DNA from: Bacteroides sp.
GTDB lineage: Bacteria > Bacteroidota > Bacteroidia > Bacteroidales > Bacteroidaceae
Direction: 5' to 3'
Length of the DNA: 53,294 nt
Assembly (NCBI GenBank): GCA_019414665.1
Contig: DXLO01000017.1
Location: 1 to 53,294 of the forward strand
Part shown: one piece after another, positions 1 through 9,179 of the stretch
Layout of the letters: each line of letters begins with the position of its first letter
Numbering within the stretch: position 1 is the first letter of the stretch
Translations under genes and position numbers: made by a program
Notes under the pieces: model-generated
The model's database searches: none
What the model saw: only the letters and a program-made list of their open reading frames with translations
Told to the model about the DNA's origin: nothing

Positions 1-3
1 TGG

Positions 4-46
4 TGGCGCAATTTTCAACTGGAATATTGGCGCACTTTTCAATTAG
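4..46. mobile_element. Probable IS21-family element terminus (two tandem terminal repeats)
   Basis: Two near-identical 19-base units lie at 4-22 (TGGCGCAATTTTCAACTGG) and 28-46 (TGGCGCACTTTTCAATTAG), with a period of 24 bases. IS21-family ends typically carry two or three such internally repeated transposase-binding sites starting near TG. That pattern, at the very edge of the window, suggests one end of an IS21-like element whose body lies to the left. The transposase itself is not in view, so the family call is an inference from repeat architecture. Confidence 0.45.
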
Positions 47-125
47 TATCTACACTATTAGATACAACCATAATTATACTACCAGATAAATTTTATTTTG
101 GCGTTACAGATGTAGGAATTTCTTT

Positions 126-152
126 TACCGTTTACGCAAACGGTATTTTTTT
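126..152 (+). terminator. Intrinsic terminator of an upstream plus-strand gene
   Basis: A perfect 8-base stem, TACCGTTT (126-133) and AAACGGTA (138-145), with a 4-base loop is followed by a run of seven T. On the minus strand the stem is followed by A-rich sequence, so it works only for plus-strand transcripts. No plus-strand gene lies between the window edge and this site. It therefore belongs to a gene to the left, possibly separated from it by the IS-like terminus at 4-46. Confidence 0.75.
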
Positions 153-170
153 CTATAAAAATCTTATAAA

Positions 171-206
171 TATTGGATTATATTTTAATTCATATTTATA
201 TATTTG
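171..206 (+). promoter_or_regulatory. Promoter of the first susC/susD operon
   Basis: TATATTTG at 199-206 matches the Bacteroidetes -7 consensus TAnnTTTG, with a TTG-containing stretch at 171-176 as a -33 candidate. Transcription would start near 213, leaving an AT-rich leader of about 135 bases before the ATG at 349. Apart from the IS-like end, the terminator and this promoter, nothing else is recognisable in 1-348. Confidence 0.5.
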
Positions 207-348
207 CGTTGAAAAATAAAATAACCTTTAAAAAAGAGCGAATTTATTAACTTGTTAATTGAAAAAATCATAATTAGAAAAACTGCTTAAAACCGAAATA
301 GAAATCACAGATAAATTTTCATAAAACACATCTTCAAATATTAAAGCT

Positions 349-3300
349 ATGAAAAAAGAGCGACTAAAGTTAGTAAGCGCTATGTTACTTTTATCCGGCT
401 TTTCTACCGGATATGTTCAGGCCGCCCCTCATGCAGCGGCTGTAGAAATGCATTCTGTACAACAGGACAATGCTTGTACGGGAGTGGTTGTGGATCAGAA
501 CGGTGAAACCGTCATCGGTGCGTCTGTTGTTGTCAAAGGGACAACGAACGGAACAATAACGGGACTGGACGGAGATTTCAGTATTCCAAACGTAAAGAAG
601 GGTGATGTCATTGTCGTTTCATATGTGGGTTATATGAACTCTGAAATCATATGGGAGGGCAAGCCCTTGAAAATAGCACTGAAAGAAGACAGCAAGACCT
701 TGGACGAGGTTGTTGTTGTAGGTTATGCGACTGTCAAGAAAGCCAATCTGACCGGTGCGGTTTCTGCCGTCGATGACAAAGTGCTGGCAGACCGTCCCAT
801 CGTCAATCTGGGACAAGGTTTGCAAGGAACAATCCCTAACTTGAACATCACCACCAGCGGACAGCCGGGAAAAGGCTCAAGCTTCAATGTCCGCGGTGAA
901 ACGTCCATCAACGGTGGTAGTCCGCTGGTTTTGGTTGACGGAGTACAGATGGACCCGAACCTGATCAATCCGCAAGATGTGGCAAGCGTATCTGTATTGA
1001 AGGATGCAGCTTCTGCCTCTATCTATGGAGCCCGTGCCGCTTATGGTGTTATCCTTATCACAACCAAGAGCGGCCGCAAGAATATGCCTACACAAGTGTC
1101 ATTCGATGCATCTGTCTCATTCAACAGCCCGACAACCCGTCCGGAATATATGAATTCCATGGAATATGCGCACTGGATGAACGCCGCAAACAATACGACC
1201 AGCGGCCGTGACCTGCTCAGTCAGGAGGAAATGGAGCATATAGAGGCTTATTTCTATGATCCGGTCAACAACCTTCCGGTCTTTGTGGCAAAGGACCCCA
1301 GCAGCTGGCAGTACGGAAACTGTCAGGCCGGCAAATATGCCTATTGCGGAAATACGGATTGGATGAAAGAGATGTATAAGAAAACTTACCCTGTCCAAAA
1401 ATATAATGTAAATATTAACGGTGGTAGCGACAAGGCCACTTATTATACCTCGGTGGGTTATATGGACCAGGGATCACTGATGCGTTACGGGGATGAGGGC
1501 TTCCGTAAGTTCAATATGGTGAACAATATCAATTATGACATCAACAACTGGATGCACGTATCCATGAAGACAAGCTATATCCGTACCGAACTGGACGGAC
1601 TTGCCCAGGATGCCGTGCACGGAGAGTCATGGATCGGTAACGACACACAACCTCTCATGCCTGTAAAACATCCTGATGGTAACTGGTCAGGTCAAGGTAA
1701 TTACACCAACTTTGCCGCAGTTTTGGATGAGATGGGTTCACGTAAGACCACGAAGAATGACTTCTGGAACACCCTTGCCTTGAAACTTACCCCATTGAAA
1801 GGACTGACAATCAACATGGACTATACATTCAACTATTATGCGGAACATGGCAAGGTACACAGAAAAACATTCAACGAATACGGTATAGATGGCAAATTCT
1901 TACAGGTTTTCCAACACTCCAGGCCAAGCGGCGTGTCAGAAAGCCAGGCCAATGACACATACAACGCTTTCAACCTGTTTGGTGACTATGAACTAACTTT
2001 GGGCAAACATTATTTTAAAGTAATGGCCGGTTACAATCAGGAGACCAAGCATACCCGTGGCTTCTCGGCAAGCCGGGATGAGCTTATCTCCAATGACCTT
2101 CCCTCAATGGACGCCGCTACCGGAGAGAAATATGTGGGCAACTCGGATGACAGCTGGGCCACAAGAAGCGGTTTCTTCCGTATAAACTACAGTTTTGCGG
2201 ACCGTTATCTGTTGGAGGTGAACGGCCGTTATGACTTGTCGTCCAAATTCCCGAAAGATGACCGTTCCGTATTTAGTCCTTCCTTCTCTTTGGGCTGGAA
2301 ATTATCGGAAGAAAGCTGGTTCAAACAAGCCACTAACGGATTTTTTGATGAATTGAAGATAAGAGCCTCTTACGGTAGTCTGGCAAACCAGGCTTTGGAT
2401 AATGGGTGGTACGCTTATCTGTCCAATTATGGAACAGGTACCTTGGGATATATCATGGGGGGAAAACAGCCCCAATATGTATTGCCCGGTGGTCTTGTAA
2501 GCAATACCGTTACCTGGGAAAAGGTTACCCAGTGGGACTTGGGGCTTGACTTTGTCATCCTGCAGAACCGTTTGAAGGGTACATTCGACTATTACCAGCG
2601 TAAAACGACCGATATGTTGGGACCGGGTAGAATATTGCCTAATATCCTAGGTATGAGTGAGCCCTTGGAGAATGCCGCCGATATGGTAACACGCGGTTGG
2701 GAACTGGCATTAACCTGGAATGACCAGCTGGACAACGGATTGCATTACAGTGTGGGATTCAATCTTTCTGACACCCGGGCGGAAATCACCAAATATGACA
2801 ATCCGACCAAGTCATTGTCTTCTCCATATTATGAAGGACAGATAGTCGGTGACATCTGGGGATATGAATCCAGCCTGTTCCAGTCTGCCGATGAGATAGC
2901 TTCGGCTCCTGACCAGTCCAAACTGGACGGCGGAATCAGCAAAGTGCCCGGTGATATCAGATTTATGGATATTGACGGTAACGGTGTCGTGGATTATGGA
3001 GAGAATACGGTTGACAAGCCGGGTGACATGAAGATTATCGGTAACAACAAGGCGCGTTACCGTTACGGATTCAATATCTCGGCGGACTGGAAGGGCTTTG
3101 ATTTAGGAATATTCTTCCAGGGTGTCGGAAAACGTGACCTGATGCTCCCCTATACATTTAAATGGCAATACGGAAGCATGTGGCAGGTTCCTACAGCTGT
3201 AGGTAACGATTACTGGCGTGAAGACAATGCAGGGGGCTGGCTTCCGGTGGCACGTTTCAATGGCAGCCAGGCTTTAGGTCAAAACCAGACACGCTATCTG

Positions 3301-3522
3301 CTTGACGCATCCTACCTGCGTCTCAAATCATTGTCTTTCGGATATACCCTGCCTGTTTCCCTGACGAAACAATGGGGAATACAGAAATGCCGCGTATATT
3401 TCACCGGAGAGAACCTGCTGACTTTCAAGCATACTCCGGAAGGATTTGACCCGGAACTGGACGATCCATACAAGTATCCGCAGCAGAAATCGCTGGCTTT
3501 GGGACTTAATGTTGTATTCTAA
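349..3522 (+). CDS. SusC-family TonB-dependent outer-membrane transporter
   Basis: A 1057-residue TonB-linked outer-membrane transporter that would import oligosaccharides together with the SusD protein encoded 18 bases downstream. Visible parts in order: a signal peptide (about 1-25, ending VQA), a CarboxypepD_reg-like domain (about 43-113), a TonB box region DEVVVVGYATVKK (119-131), the plug with RGETSINGGSPLVLVDG, and a long beta-barrel ending in LGLNVVF with a C-terminal Phe as usual for outer-membrane proteins. There is no N-terminal STN domain, so it is unlikely to signal to an anti-sigma factor. Its substrate cannot be read from this pair, because no enzyme gene of the same operon is in the window. 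Confidence 0.95.
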   Translation: MKKERLKLVSAMLLLSGFSTGYVQAAPHAAAVEMHSVQQDNACTGVVVDQNGETVIGASVVVKGTTNGTITGLDGDFSIPNVKKGDVIVVSYVGYMNSEIIWEGKPLKIALKEDSKTLDEVVVVGYATVKKANLTGAVSAVDDKVLADRPIVNLGQGLQGTIPNLNITTSGQPGKGSSFNVRGETSINGGSPLVLVDGVQMDPNLINPQDVASVSVLKDAASASIYGARAAYGVILITTKSGRKNMPTQVSFDASVSFNSPTTRPEYMNSMEYAHWMNAANNTTSGRDLLSQEEMEHIEAYFYDPVNNLPVFVAKDPSSWQYGNCQAGKYAYCGNTDWMKEMYKKTYPVQKYNVNINGGSDKATYYTSVGYMDQGSLMRYGDEGFRKFNMVNNINYDINNWMHVSMKTSYIRTELDGLAQDAVHGESWIGNDTQPLMPVKHPDGNWSGQGNYTNFAAVLDEMGSRKTTKNDFWNTLALKLTPLKGLTINMDYTFNYYAEHGKVHRKTFNEYGIDGKFLQVFQHSRPSGVSESQANDTYNAFNLFGDYELTLGKHYFKVMAGYNQETKHTRGFSASRDELISNDLPSMDAATGEKYVGNSDDSWATRSGFFRINYSFADRYLLEVNGRYDLSSKFPKDDRSVFSPSFSLGWKLSEESWFKQATNGFFDELKIRASYGSLANQALDNGWYAYLSNYGTGTLGYIMGGKQPQYVLPGGLVSNTVTWEKVTQWDLGLDFVILQNRLKGTFDYYQRKTTDMLGPGRILPNILGMSEPLENAADMVTRGWELALTWNDQLDNGLHYSVGFNLSDTRAEITKYDNPTKSLSSPYYEGQIVGDIWGYESSLFQSADEIASAPDQSKLDGGISKVPGDIRFMDIDGNGVVDYGENTVDKPGDMKIIGNNKARYRYGFNISADWKGFDLGIFFQGVGKRDLMLPYTFKWQYGSMWQVPTAVGNDYWREDNAGGWLPVARFNGSQALGQNQTRYLLDASYLRLKSLSFGYTLPVSLTKQWGIQKCRVYFTGENLLTFKHTPEGFDPELDDPYKYPQQKSLALGLNVVF

Positions 3523-3540
3523 TCTTAACACAAAACTTTT

Positions 3541-5214
3541 ATGAAACTGAAATATGTACTTTATATGGCGGCTGCCCTGTCTCTGACAGGCTGTAATGAC
3601 TCTTTTCTGGAAAGAGGCCCGCAAAATTTGAATGATCAGAGTTTTTGGATATCTGTCAATGACCTGAAAGCCTATGCCAATGCCTTTTATGGTCTGATAC
3701 CGGGAGGAGTCAGTGTTCTGGATGACACGGACAGTGACATCCAGGTCCCCAACGATATCAATTCTTTCCTATGGGGACAATATGTCGTGCCTACAGAAGG
3801 TGGCGTATGGCAAAAATCAAACTGGCAGAATATTCGTAACATCAATTATTTCATGACACATTATCAGAGTGTGCAGGCTGCCGAAGCGGATGTCAACATT
3901 TATGTAGCTGAAATGCGTTTCTTCCGTGCGCTGGAATATTTCAACAAGATTCAGCTTTTGGGAGATGTGCCTTGGCTGGAAGTTGACCTGAATGTGGACA
4001 GCGAGGAACTGTACGGTCCGAAAATGAAGAGAAACCAAGTGTTCCAAAAAATCATCGAAGACCTGGATTTCGCCATCCAATGGCTGCCGGAAGCAGGCAG
4101 TGAAGAAGCCAACCGCCTGAATAAGGACATAGCCAGACACGTAAAGGCACGTTTCTGCCTGAATGAAGGTACCCATTATAAATACCATGATGAATTGGAA
4201 TATGCCTCAGAAGCAGAAAAGTGGTTGCAAATGGCTGCAACTGAAAGTGACAAGCTTATCACATCAGGAAGATATGAAATCTATAATACGGGCCATCCAC
4301 AAGAAGACTATTTCAATATGTACCGCATAGACGACAAGAGTGACCTGAAAGAGGCCGTCCTCTACGTGGATTATAAGACGAACATACGTGAACACAACAT
4401 GGCAGCTGCAGGACGTGAGGCCGGATGCGGTTTCTCCAAAAGTTTTGTAGAAAGCTTCCTTTGTTCGGACGGGCTTCCCATTTCACTAAGTAATAAATAT
4501 TTAGGCGATGAAACAATGAGAAAGGAAACGGCCAACCGTGACCCCCGTCTGAAACAGCTGATCCTCACCAACGATTTTCCGACAAACGTGACAGATGACC
4601 TGAAAGACTCTACTTTTGTGGTGAATGAGGATGAGTTTATCACCCAGCACTGTTTCACAGGATACAGACCTATCAAAGGATTCAATCCCATATACTCACA
4701 GGCGTTGTATATGAAAAGCTCCTTCGATGGCATCGCTTACCGTTATGCAGAAACCCTGCTGATCAATGCGGAAGCAAAAGCGGAATTGAATACCATCACC
4801 AATGCGGATTTGGATAGAACTGTCAACCAATTAAGAGACCGTGTTGGAATGCCTCACCTGACAGTAAATGTAGGTTTTACCGATCCCAAATGGCCGGACT
4901 GGGGATACAGCCTGAGTCCTGTTTTACAAGAGATCCGTCGTGAACGCTGCATTGAGTTGGCAGGAGAAGGTTTCAGATTCAATGACCTGAAACGTTGGAA
5001 AGCCGGTAAACTGCTCAATAATGTACTGACTTATGTGGGAAAAAGAAAACCTGACGGTAATCTGGCCATTGTATATCCCAACTACACGAATCCCGACCTT
5101 TCATATCAGGCAGGAAAAAGCCGTACTTGGGAGGACAAGATGTACCTTTATCCGATTCCGACAGGAGAACTTCAGAGAAATCCGCAATTGTTACCACAGA
5201 ATCCGGGATGGTAG
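3541..5214 (+). CDS. SusD-family glycan-binding lipoprotein
   Basis: A 557-residue surface lipoprotein that caps the SusC channel and binds the glycan. A lipobox ends at Cys18 (ALSLTGC). The N-terminal SusD-like helical TPR region contains FFRALEYFNKIQLLGDVPW, the usual RA..Y..L...GDVP signature. The C-terminal RagB/SusD half includes the conserved RRERCIELAGEGFRFNDLKRW motif and YPIP near the end. The gene follows susC by 18 bases and ends 41 bases before a strong terminator, so the operon in this window is just the pair. A pair without enzymes may be the 3' end of a larger locus to the left or an orphan transporter. Confidence 0.95.
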   Translation: MKLKYVLYMAAALSLTGCNDSFLERGPQNLNDQSFWISVNDLKAYANAFYGLIPGGVSVLDDTDSDIQVPNDINSFLWGQYVVPTEGGVWQKSNWQNIRNINYFMTHYQSVQAAEADVNIYVAEMRFFRALEYFNKIQLLGDVPWLEVDLNVDSEELYGPKMKRNQVFQKIIEDLDFAIQWLPEAGSEEANRLNKDIARHVKARFCLNEGTHYKYHDELEYASEAEKWLQMAATESDKLITSGRYEIYNTGHPQEDYFNMYRIDDKSDLKEAVLYVDYKTNIREHNMAAAGREAGCGFSKSFVESFLCSDGLPISLSNKYLGDETMRKETANRDPRLKQLILTNDFPTNVTDDLKDSTFVVNEDEFITQHCFTGYRPIKGFNPIYSQALYMKSSFDGIAYRYAETLLINAEAKAELNTITNADLDRTVNQLRDRVGMPHLTVNVGFTDPKWPDWGYSLSPVLQEIRRERCIELAGEGFRFNDLKRWKAGKLLNNVLTYVGKRKPDGNLAIVYPNYTNPDLSYQAGKSRTWEDKMYLYPIPTGELQRNPQLLPQNPGW

Positions 5215-5255
5215 ATGTAGTAACAATGGATTTTTCAGCTGTGATTTAGATTGAC

Positions 5256-5302
5256 AAGGAAACCACCATGGGCAGATATGTACCGGTGGTTTCCTTTTAT
5301 TT
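5256..5302 (+). terminator. Intrinsic terminator after the first susC/susD pair
   Basis: Twelve-base stem: AAGGAAACCACC (5256-5267) pairs with GGTGGTTTCCTT (5285-5296), followed by a T-rich tract. It lies 41 bases after the susD stop codon and isolates the pair from the island that follows. Confidence 0.85.
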
Positions 5303-5613
5303 TATCAGGTCGGTTACTATATTGCCAGATAAAATCCTGTAAGACGGACAGATTCAAGAATGTCAGTATTTGATATCAATATGTTTGCCAATAATGAATA
5401 AAGAATCAGAAAAGAAGGCCGGCTGTCTTTAACATCACTGGGAGTAGATAAAGGACAATGGATGTACTCTATTCACTATACTTTTAGGCTGTCTTAATCT
5501 CTTCAAGAAAGACATCATATATGTGGATGGTTTTTCTACTATTTTAGAAAATATTTTAACTAGAGAAAAAGTTTTTTCCATTCCGTTTTTTGATCCTTTT
5601 CGTCTGCAATGAC

Positions 5614-5657
5614 AATAGCCTTGCCACACTCTAGTTTAGAGTAATGACAGGGCTATT
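5614..5657. terminator. Bidirectional terminator-like nested hairpin at the island's left edge
   Basis: An inner stem ACTCTA/TAGAGT (5628-5633, 5637-5642) with a 3-base loop sits inside an outer arm AATAGCC/GGCTATT (5614-5620, 5651-5657). It lies between the plus-strand susD operon and the 3' end of the minus-strand island operon, so it could stop transcription from the right. Otherwise 5303-5726 holds no credible gene. A 64-codon minus ORF at 5435-5629 has no family resemblance or clear ribosome binding site. Confidence 0.5.
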
Positions 5658-5726
5658 TCATGTTTATCTATTATAATCTTTCATTTTCCCGCATATCCGG
5701 GGTTTATCCCATCCTCTTTATTGTTT

Positions 5727-6788
5727 CTATTCCCAATGAGATGTGAATTGGAAAGTTATCTTATATCCAGTGCCTGTTATCTCCTTGCCATCAAATTCAC
5801 CGAAATCAAGAGTCTGCTTGCCTGACGGAGATTTGATGTTTGAGAGTATCATAGCATTGTCTATTATAATGTCAAAAGACTGCGGAGTGGCACTTTTTTC
5901 CCGTGTATCCCCATCCTGATTTATTGTTTCCCATTCTGAATACGCATACATAACCTTTTGGTTCTGCTCTATCCGCACAGGATAGCTCACTTCATCCATA
6001 TTGTCCATGTCGTTTTTGGTCTGTCCATATATCCTGCATATTATACCGGAACAATCTGTGGATGACACGGTCAAATATTCATAACTTTTACCACTGTTCG
6101 TACTTGAAGTTGAGCTGTAAAATCTATCCAAATTAATCGTGATACTTCTTATGGATTGCTTGAAACTGGCTGTAATAGTACTGTTGGAACCATGCAGGGT
6201 GGCGGTAGTGGTTGAACTGCCTGGATTTTCGATAGTTACATCACCACCTATAATTGTCCAGCCTGTAAATTCATACCCACTCTCCGGAGTAGCCGTAATA
6301 CTGATCGGCTTTTCCACCTGATATTCCCTTGTTCCTTTCGGATTAGTTGTTCCGCCTTCACCTGCATTGGTCGTCAGTGTGCGTTTTTTTTCCTTGAATC
6401 CACAATGGAAAGTATGGTCCTGACCGCCTAAGTCAACATCGAACTCTGAAGTCCCGGATTGTGCATAATCGTATTTCTTAGGTTGATTAGCCGGCCCTCC
6501 ATAAAAATAGTTCACCTCATATCCTGCATCAGGATGGGCTTCAACAGGAACATTTTTGCGTCCGTCATACAGTCCTGCTCCGGTGGCATACCCCCCGGTA
6601 AAATCAACCCTTCCGTCTGAAGAGCGGGCTGAGGTTTCCAGCATCCCCTCGCCTTCGATGATGATACGTGTATCACCGGTAGGGACCGATTCGTCCTTTT
6701 CAGAATCCTGTTCCATTATCTCCTCATTCTGGCAGCCCGTGAACATGGCCACGAACGCTGCCAACAGTAAAAATTTAACTTGTTTCAT
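5727..6788 (-). CDS. Lipoprotein with divergent InlB B-repeat-like domains, last gene of the island operon
   Basis: A 353-residue exported lipoprotein with its lipobox Cys at 19 (AMFTGC), then an acidic linker. Two repeat-type domains follow. The first has TGAGLYDGRKNVPVEA then GYEVNYFYGG. The second has NPKGTREYQVEKPISITA then GYEFTGWT, with an ASFK end, resembling the Listeria-Bacteroides (InlB B-type) beta-grasp repeat. The C-terminal third is unassigned. The TGAGLYD-GYE pattern recurs in the large fimbrial protein at 18160-19746, so this may be an accessory surface adhesin of the same system. It is preceded by AAAAAGAATGAAG before the ATG. The function is inferred only from domain type and position. 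Confidence 0.75.
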   Translation of the reverse strand: MKQVKFLLLAAFVAMFTGCQNEEIMEQDSEKDESVPTGDTRIIIEGEGMLETSARSSDGRVDFTGGYATGAGLYDGRKNVPVEAHPDAGYEVNYFYGGPANQPKKYDYAQSGTSEFDVDLGGQDHTFHCGFKEKKRTLTTNAGEGGTTNPKGTREYQVEKPISITATPESGYEFTGWTIIGGDVTIENPGSSTTTATLHGSNSTITASFKQSIRSITINLDRFYSSTSSTNSGKSYEYLTVSSTDCSGIICRIYGQTKNDMDNMDEVSYPVRIEQNQKVMYAYSEWETINQDGDTREKSATPQSFDIIIDNAMILSNIKSPSGKQTLDFGEFDGKEITGTGYKITFQFTSHWE

Positions 6789-6827
6789 ACTTCATTCTTT
6801 TTTAAAGGTTTATTATAATTGTATGTA

Positions 6828-7106
6828 TCATTTCTTTTTCTTATCGTCCAGCACGTCGGCATCGATGCGGGCCTCGAACGTCGCATAGAGCACGAACCGG
6901 TTGAAAAAATAGTAAGTATTGCGTGTCTTGCTGAACCTTATGTCAGCCCCCATCAGCCGGAGTTCCTCCAGGTAGTTGCTGACGGTCCGTTCACTCACCC
7001 GCATCCTGCCGGCCAGTTCCGCACGGCTGCCGGTACTTTCCTTCCGGATCAGCCTGTACATCCGGTTGATCCGTTCTATGTAGCTGACAACGGAAAGGCT
7101 CGTCAT
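6828..7106 (-). CDS. Small helix-turn-helix DNA-binding protein
   Basis: A 92-residue protein with a winged-helix-type HTH: RLIRKESTGSRAELAGRMRV then SERTVSNYLEELRLMGADI, followed by a wing-like RFSKTRNTYYFF. It resembles the HTH_11/DeoR-like domains common in Bacteroides conjugative elements. A longer reading frame extends upstream to 7247, but the start at 7106 is chosen because it forms an ATGA overlap with the stop of the upstream gene (7103-7106), and the longer N-terminus reads as non-protein-like. It could autoregulate the island operon. No operator is identified. Confidence 0.75.
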   Translation of the reverse strand: MTSLSVVSYIERINRMYRLIRKESTGSRAELAGRMRVSERTVSNYLEELRLMGADIRFSKTRNTYYFFNRFVLYATFEARIDADVLDDKKKK

Positions 7107-7444
7107 ATCCTCTCCTCCAGTCCGGTCTGTTCCAGGAATCTGCGGAAATACCCCTCCTCCAGGTACAGGCATCTCATCAACGCCTCCTTTCCCTCCCTGG
7201 CATACACCCGGCGAAGGAGCGGGAAATCCGTGGAATAAATGTTCCATCTGATCAGCCCCTCCGCCCTCCGGTCAAGTTCCGGGCAGTCAGTTCCTTCCAT
7301 CCGATACCTCACGGAGAGGAAGTACAGGTTCTTCAGCCTGTATTTCTCAAGAAAGGAAATATCCTTCGGGCATGCCTTCAGCCCGTCGGCGGCGATGCAC
7401 CTTAATACAAGCTGTTCAATCTCTTCCTGAATTGTCATATCCAT
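7103..7444 (-). CDS. Conserved-looking small protein of unknown function
   Basis: A 113-residue soluble, charged, probably helical protein. I do not recognise a family. It lies between the M23 hydrolase gene (28-base overlap) and the HTH gene (ATGA overlap), so it is translationally coupled to both. A second ATG two codons in (7438) is an alternative start. Tyr/Arg/Leu-rich helices (EKYRLKNLYFLSVRYRMEG, LLRRVYAREGKEALMRCLY) give no catalytic signature. It could partner the HTH protein or the hydrolase, which is position-based guesswork. Confidence 0.65.
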   Translation of the reverse strand: MDMTIQEEIEQLVLRCIAADGLKACPKDISFLEKYRLKNLYFLSVRYRMEGTDCPELDRRAEGLIRWNIYSTDFPLLRRVYAREGKEALMRCLYLEEGYFRRFLEQTGLEERI

Positions 7445-7976
7445 ACCAGTATGGTTTTATAGTTCTACCGTTCTTTCTTATCTCATAATGCAGATGATAG
7501 CCTGTGCTTCTGCCCGTGCTCCCGACAAAGCCGATAACAGCCCCTTTCCCGAGCTTTTTGCCCTCCGTCGTATAGTAAGCTGCCAGATGTGCGTAAAGCG
7601 TTTCAAAGCCGTAGGAATGCCGTATGATGACGCATCTTCCATAGCCTCCCTTCCTTCCTGCGAAAACGACCGTACCGGAAGCGGTGGCATGGACCGGTGC
7701 GGCCAGCTCCACTGCCATATCGATTCCCGAATGAAAACTATGTTTTCCCGTTATGGGATGAATCCTGCCTCCATACGGGCTGCTTATCCTGAACTTGTCT
7801 TTCAGGGGACATGACAGAGGGAGCCTGTCTGCCACCCCGTACCGGTAAAGTATGTCCCTGCAAGCTTCCAGGCTTTCCAGACGGCTGCATTTTTCCAGTG
7901 CCGTATCGAGCAGTTCCCTTCCGTTTTCCCCCTCGAAAGAAAAGGGGAAGAACAATATGAGCATCAGCAGTCTCAT
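7416..7976 (-). CDS. M23-family (LytM-type) peptidoglycan endopeptidase of the transfer apparatus
   Basis: A 186-residue zinc metallopeptidase that would cut peptide cross-links in peptidoglycan so the secretion channel can pass the cell wall, as VirB1-type lysozymes do elsewhere. An N-terminal hydrophobic signal segment precedes the M23 core: HSGID gives zinc ligands His82 and Asp86, YAH gives His130, and HLHYE gives His161/His163, with the strand GTVVFAGRKGGYG between. All expected catalytic residues are present. Its start overlaps the traN stop by ATGA (7973-7976), placing it in the tra transcript. Confidence 0.9.
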   Translation of the reverse strand: MRLLMLILFFPFSFEGENGRELLDTALEKCSRLESLEACRDILYRYGVADRLPLSCPLKDKFRISSPYGGRIHPITGKHSFHSGIDMAVELAAPVHATASGTVVFAGRKGGYGRCVIIRHSYGFETLYAHLAAYYTTEGKKLGKGAVIGFVGSTGRSTGYHLHYEIRKNGRTIKPYWYGYDNSGRD

Positions 7977-9127
7977 CTGGCTATCCTCCTTAATATCCTG
8001 TCCGCTTCATCTTCCGTTTTCTGCTCCTGCAGGCTTCTGAAGACTTCCTCCGCTCCCAGAAGTGACTTGTTTTTAAGTTTGTACAGAAAATGCCGGCCGC
8101 CGTTCCTCTCCTGGATCTCGATGATGAGCCTTTTCTTGTCAGGAATGGTAAACTTGTTCATGGCCACCGTGAACGTCCGGCTCTCATGTGCAGGTATCTC
8201 CTCCGGGTAGTCGAAAGCGAACAGGATGTTCTGCTCGATCTGCTGCACCGCCGTCTTCTTGTGAATCTTTGCATCCTGGATATAGAACCGCATGAAATCC
8301 GTCGTATAGCCTATCTGTGTGCGGTTTGTCAGCGTCATTCGCAGCAGCAGGATGTCCCCGTCGATGAAGATGTTTCCGACCTCGAACTCCATGCCGGCAT
8401 TCTTGTCCTTCAGTCCCAGGTCCAGGGGAATCCTCTTCGAGATTGCCTGCCTGATCCTTTCCTTCTGTTCGCTTGACCGTTCCCTCTCGTCAAGGATGGC
8501 CACCCTTTGCGTCTTTTCCTTGTCAATGACAAAGCTGAAACGTTCCGGGAAAGGGGCATAATGGAGATTGAAAGTGTAGAATTTCCCCCCTTCGACCACT
8601 GCCGAGATGTTCGTGTCTTCCGTAAACTCTCCGGTGGCTTTCACTGCCAGGATGTTGTCCACTCCCTCGGCCTTTTCAACCTCCACATTTGTACTGCCAT
8701 AGTCCACATAGGTGATTCCGGCCGGGAAAATGAGGAACATCTGCCTGTCCTTTCCCACCGGCAGTGTATGGGGCGCGGGCGCCTGGCCGTCCACACGCAC
8801 ATAGTTCTCCACCGGGTGGGCGTTATAGCTGATGGCATAGGAGTAGAACTTCGTGTCGGCTGTCACCACCGACAGGGTAGTCTCACCCGGGAAATTCTCC
8901 TCGGCCGCTTTCAGGCGTATGATCTCCGGGCAGTTCCCGACTTTCTCACCGATGACATAGTCACCGCCGATACTGTAATACTTCACCTCGGTAGGGAATA
9001 TCAGGTGCAGGGTCTTCTCGTATCCTATCTGTAGGGGAACAGCCGGAAGTTCCTCTATTTTCTGCGCTTTCCCTGAAAGGAAAACGGACAGGAACAGTCC
9101 TGTTATGTAAATTCTGTTCGGTTTCAT
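7973..9127 (-). CDS. traN: Conjugative transposon protein TraN (DUF4138)
   Basis: A 384-residue exported protein of the Bacteroides TraN family, a periplasmic or outer-membrane core component of the conjugative T4SS by analogy with VirB9. A signal peptide (ITGLFLSVFLSGKAQ) is followed by repeated beta-strand modules around LIFPTEVKYYSIGGDYVIGE and LIFPAGITYVDYGSTNVEVE, then a C-terminal Ig-like half (MEFEVGNIFIDGDILLLRMT, GYTTDFMRFYIQDAK). In CTnDOT-type elements traN directly follows traM. Here the two are separated by about 2.2 kb of small accessory genes. The M23 hydrolase gene overlaps its stop codon. Confidence 0.92.
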   Translation of the reverse strand: MKPNRIYITGLFLSVFLSGKAQKIEELPAVPLQIGYEKTLHLIFPTEVKYYSIGGDYVIGEKVGNCPEIIRLKAAEENFPGETTLSVVTADTKFYSYAISYNAHPVENYVRVDGQAPAPHTLPVGKDRQMFLIFPAGITYVDYGSTNVEVEKAEGVDNILAVKATGEFTEDTNISAVVEGGKFYTFNLHYAPFPERFSFVIDKEKTQRVAILDERERSSEQKERIRQAISKRIPLDLGLKDKNAGMEFEVGNIFIDGDILLLRMTLTNRTQIGYTTDFMRFYIQDAKIHKKTAVQQIEQNILFAFDYPEEIPAHESRTFTVAMNKFTIPDKKRLIIEIQERNGGRHFLYKLKNKSLLGAEEVFRSLQEQKTEDEADRILRRIAR

Positions 9128-9145
9128 GGTTTTCTTTCAATTCTA

Positions 9146-9153
9146 TATCTTTG
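9146..9153 (+). promoter_or_regulatory. Candidate -7 element for the antisense membrane gene
   Basis: TATCTTTG matches TAnnTTTG on the plus strand, 27 bases before the ATG at 9180. A clear -33 TTTG is not seen. It supports independent expression of the only plus-strand gene inside the island. Confidence 0.4.
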
Positions 9154-9179
9154 TATGCTAATTTTAAAGTTGTTTGCTT

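Noticed and set aside
3541..5214. Possible frameshift in the first SusD gene, because a 73-codon plus ORF overlaps its 3' end (5033-5254)
   Set aside because: The main frame keeps SusD motifs to its natural end (YPIP and NPQLLPQNPGW), so the overlapping ORF is incidental.
5435..5629. 64-codon minus-strand ORF in the gap between the first SusD gene and the island
   Set aside because: No ribosome binding site, low-complexity basic composition and no family resemblance; the hairpin at 5614-5657 lies within its start region.
6828..7247. 139-codon version of the small HTH gene
   Set aside because: The extra 47 residues are Gly/Pro-rich shadow of the upstream gene; the internal ATG at 7106 forms the operon's usual ATGA overlap.
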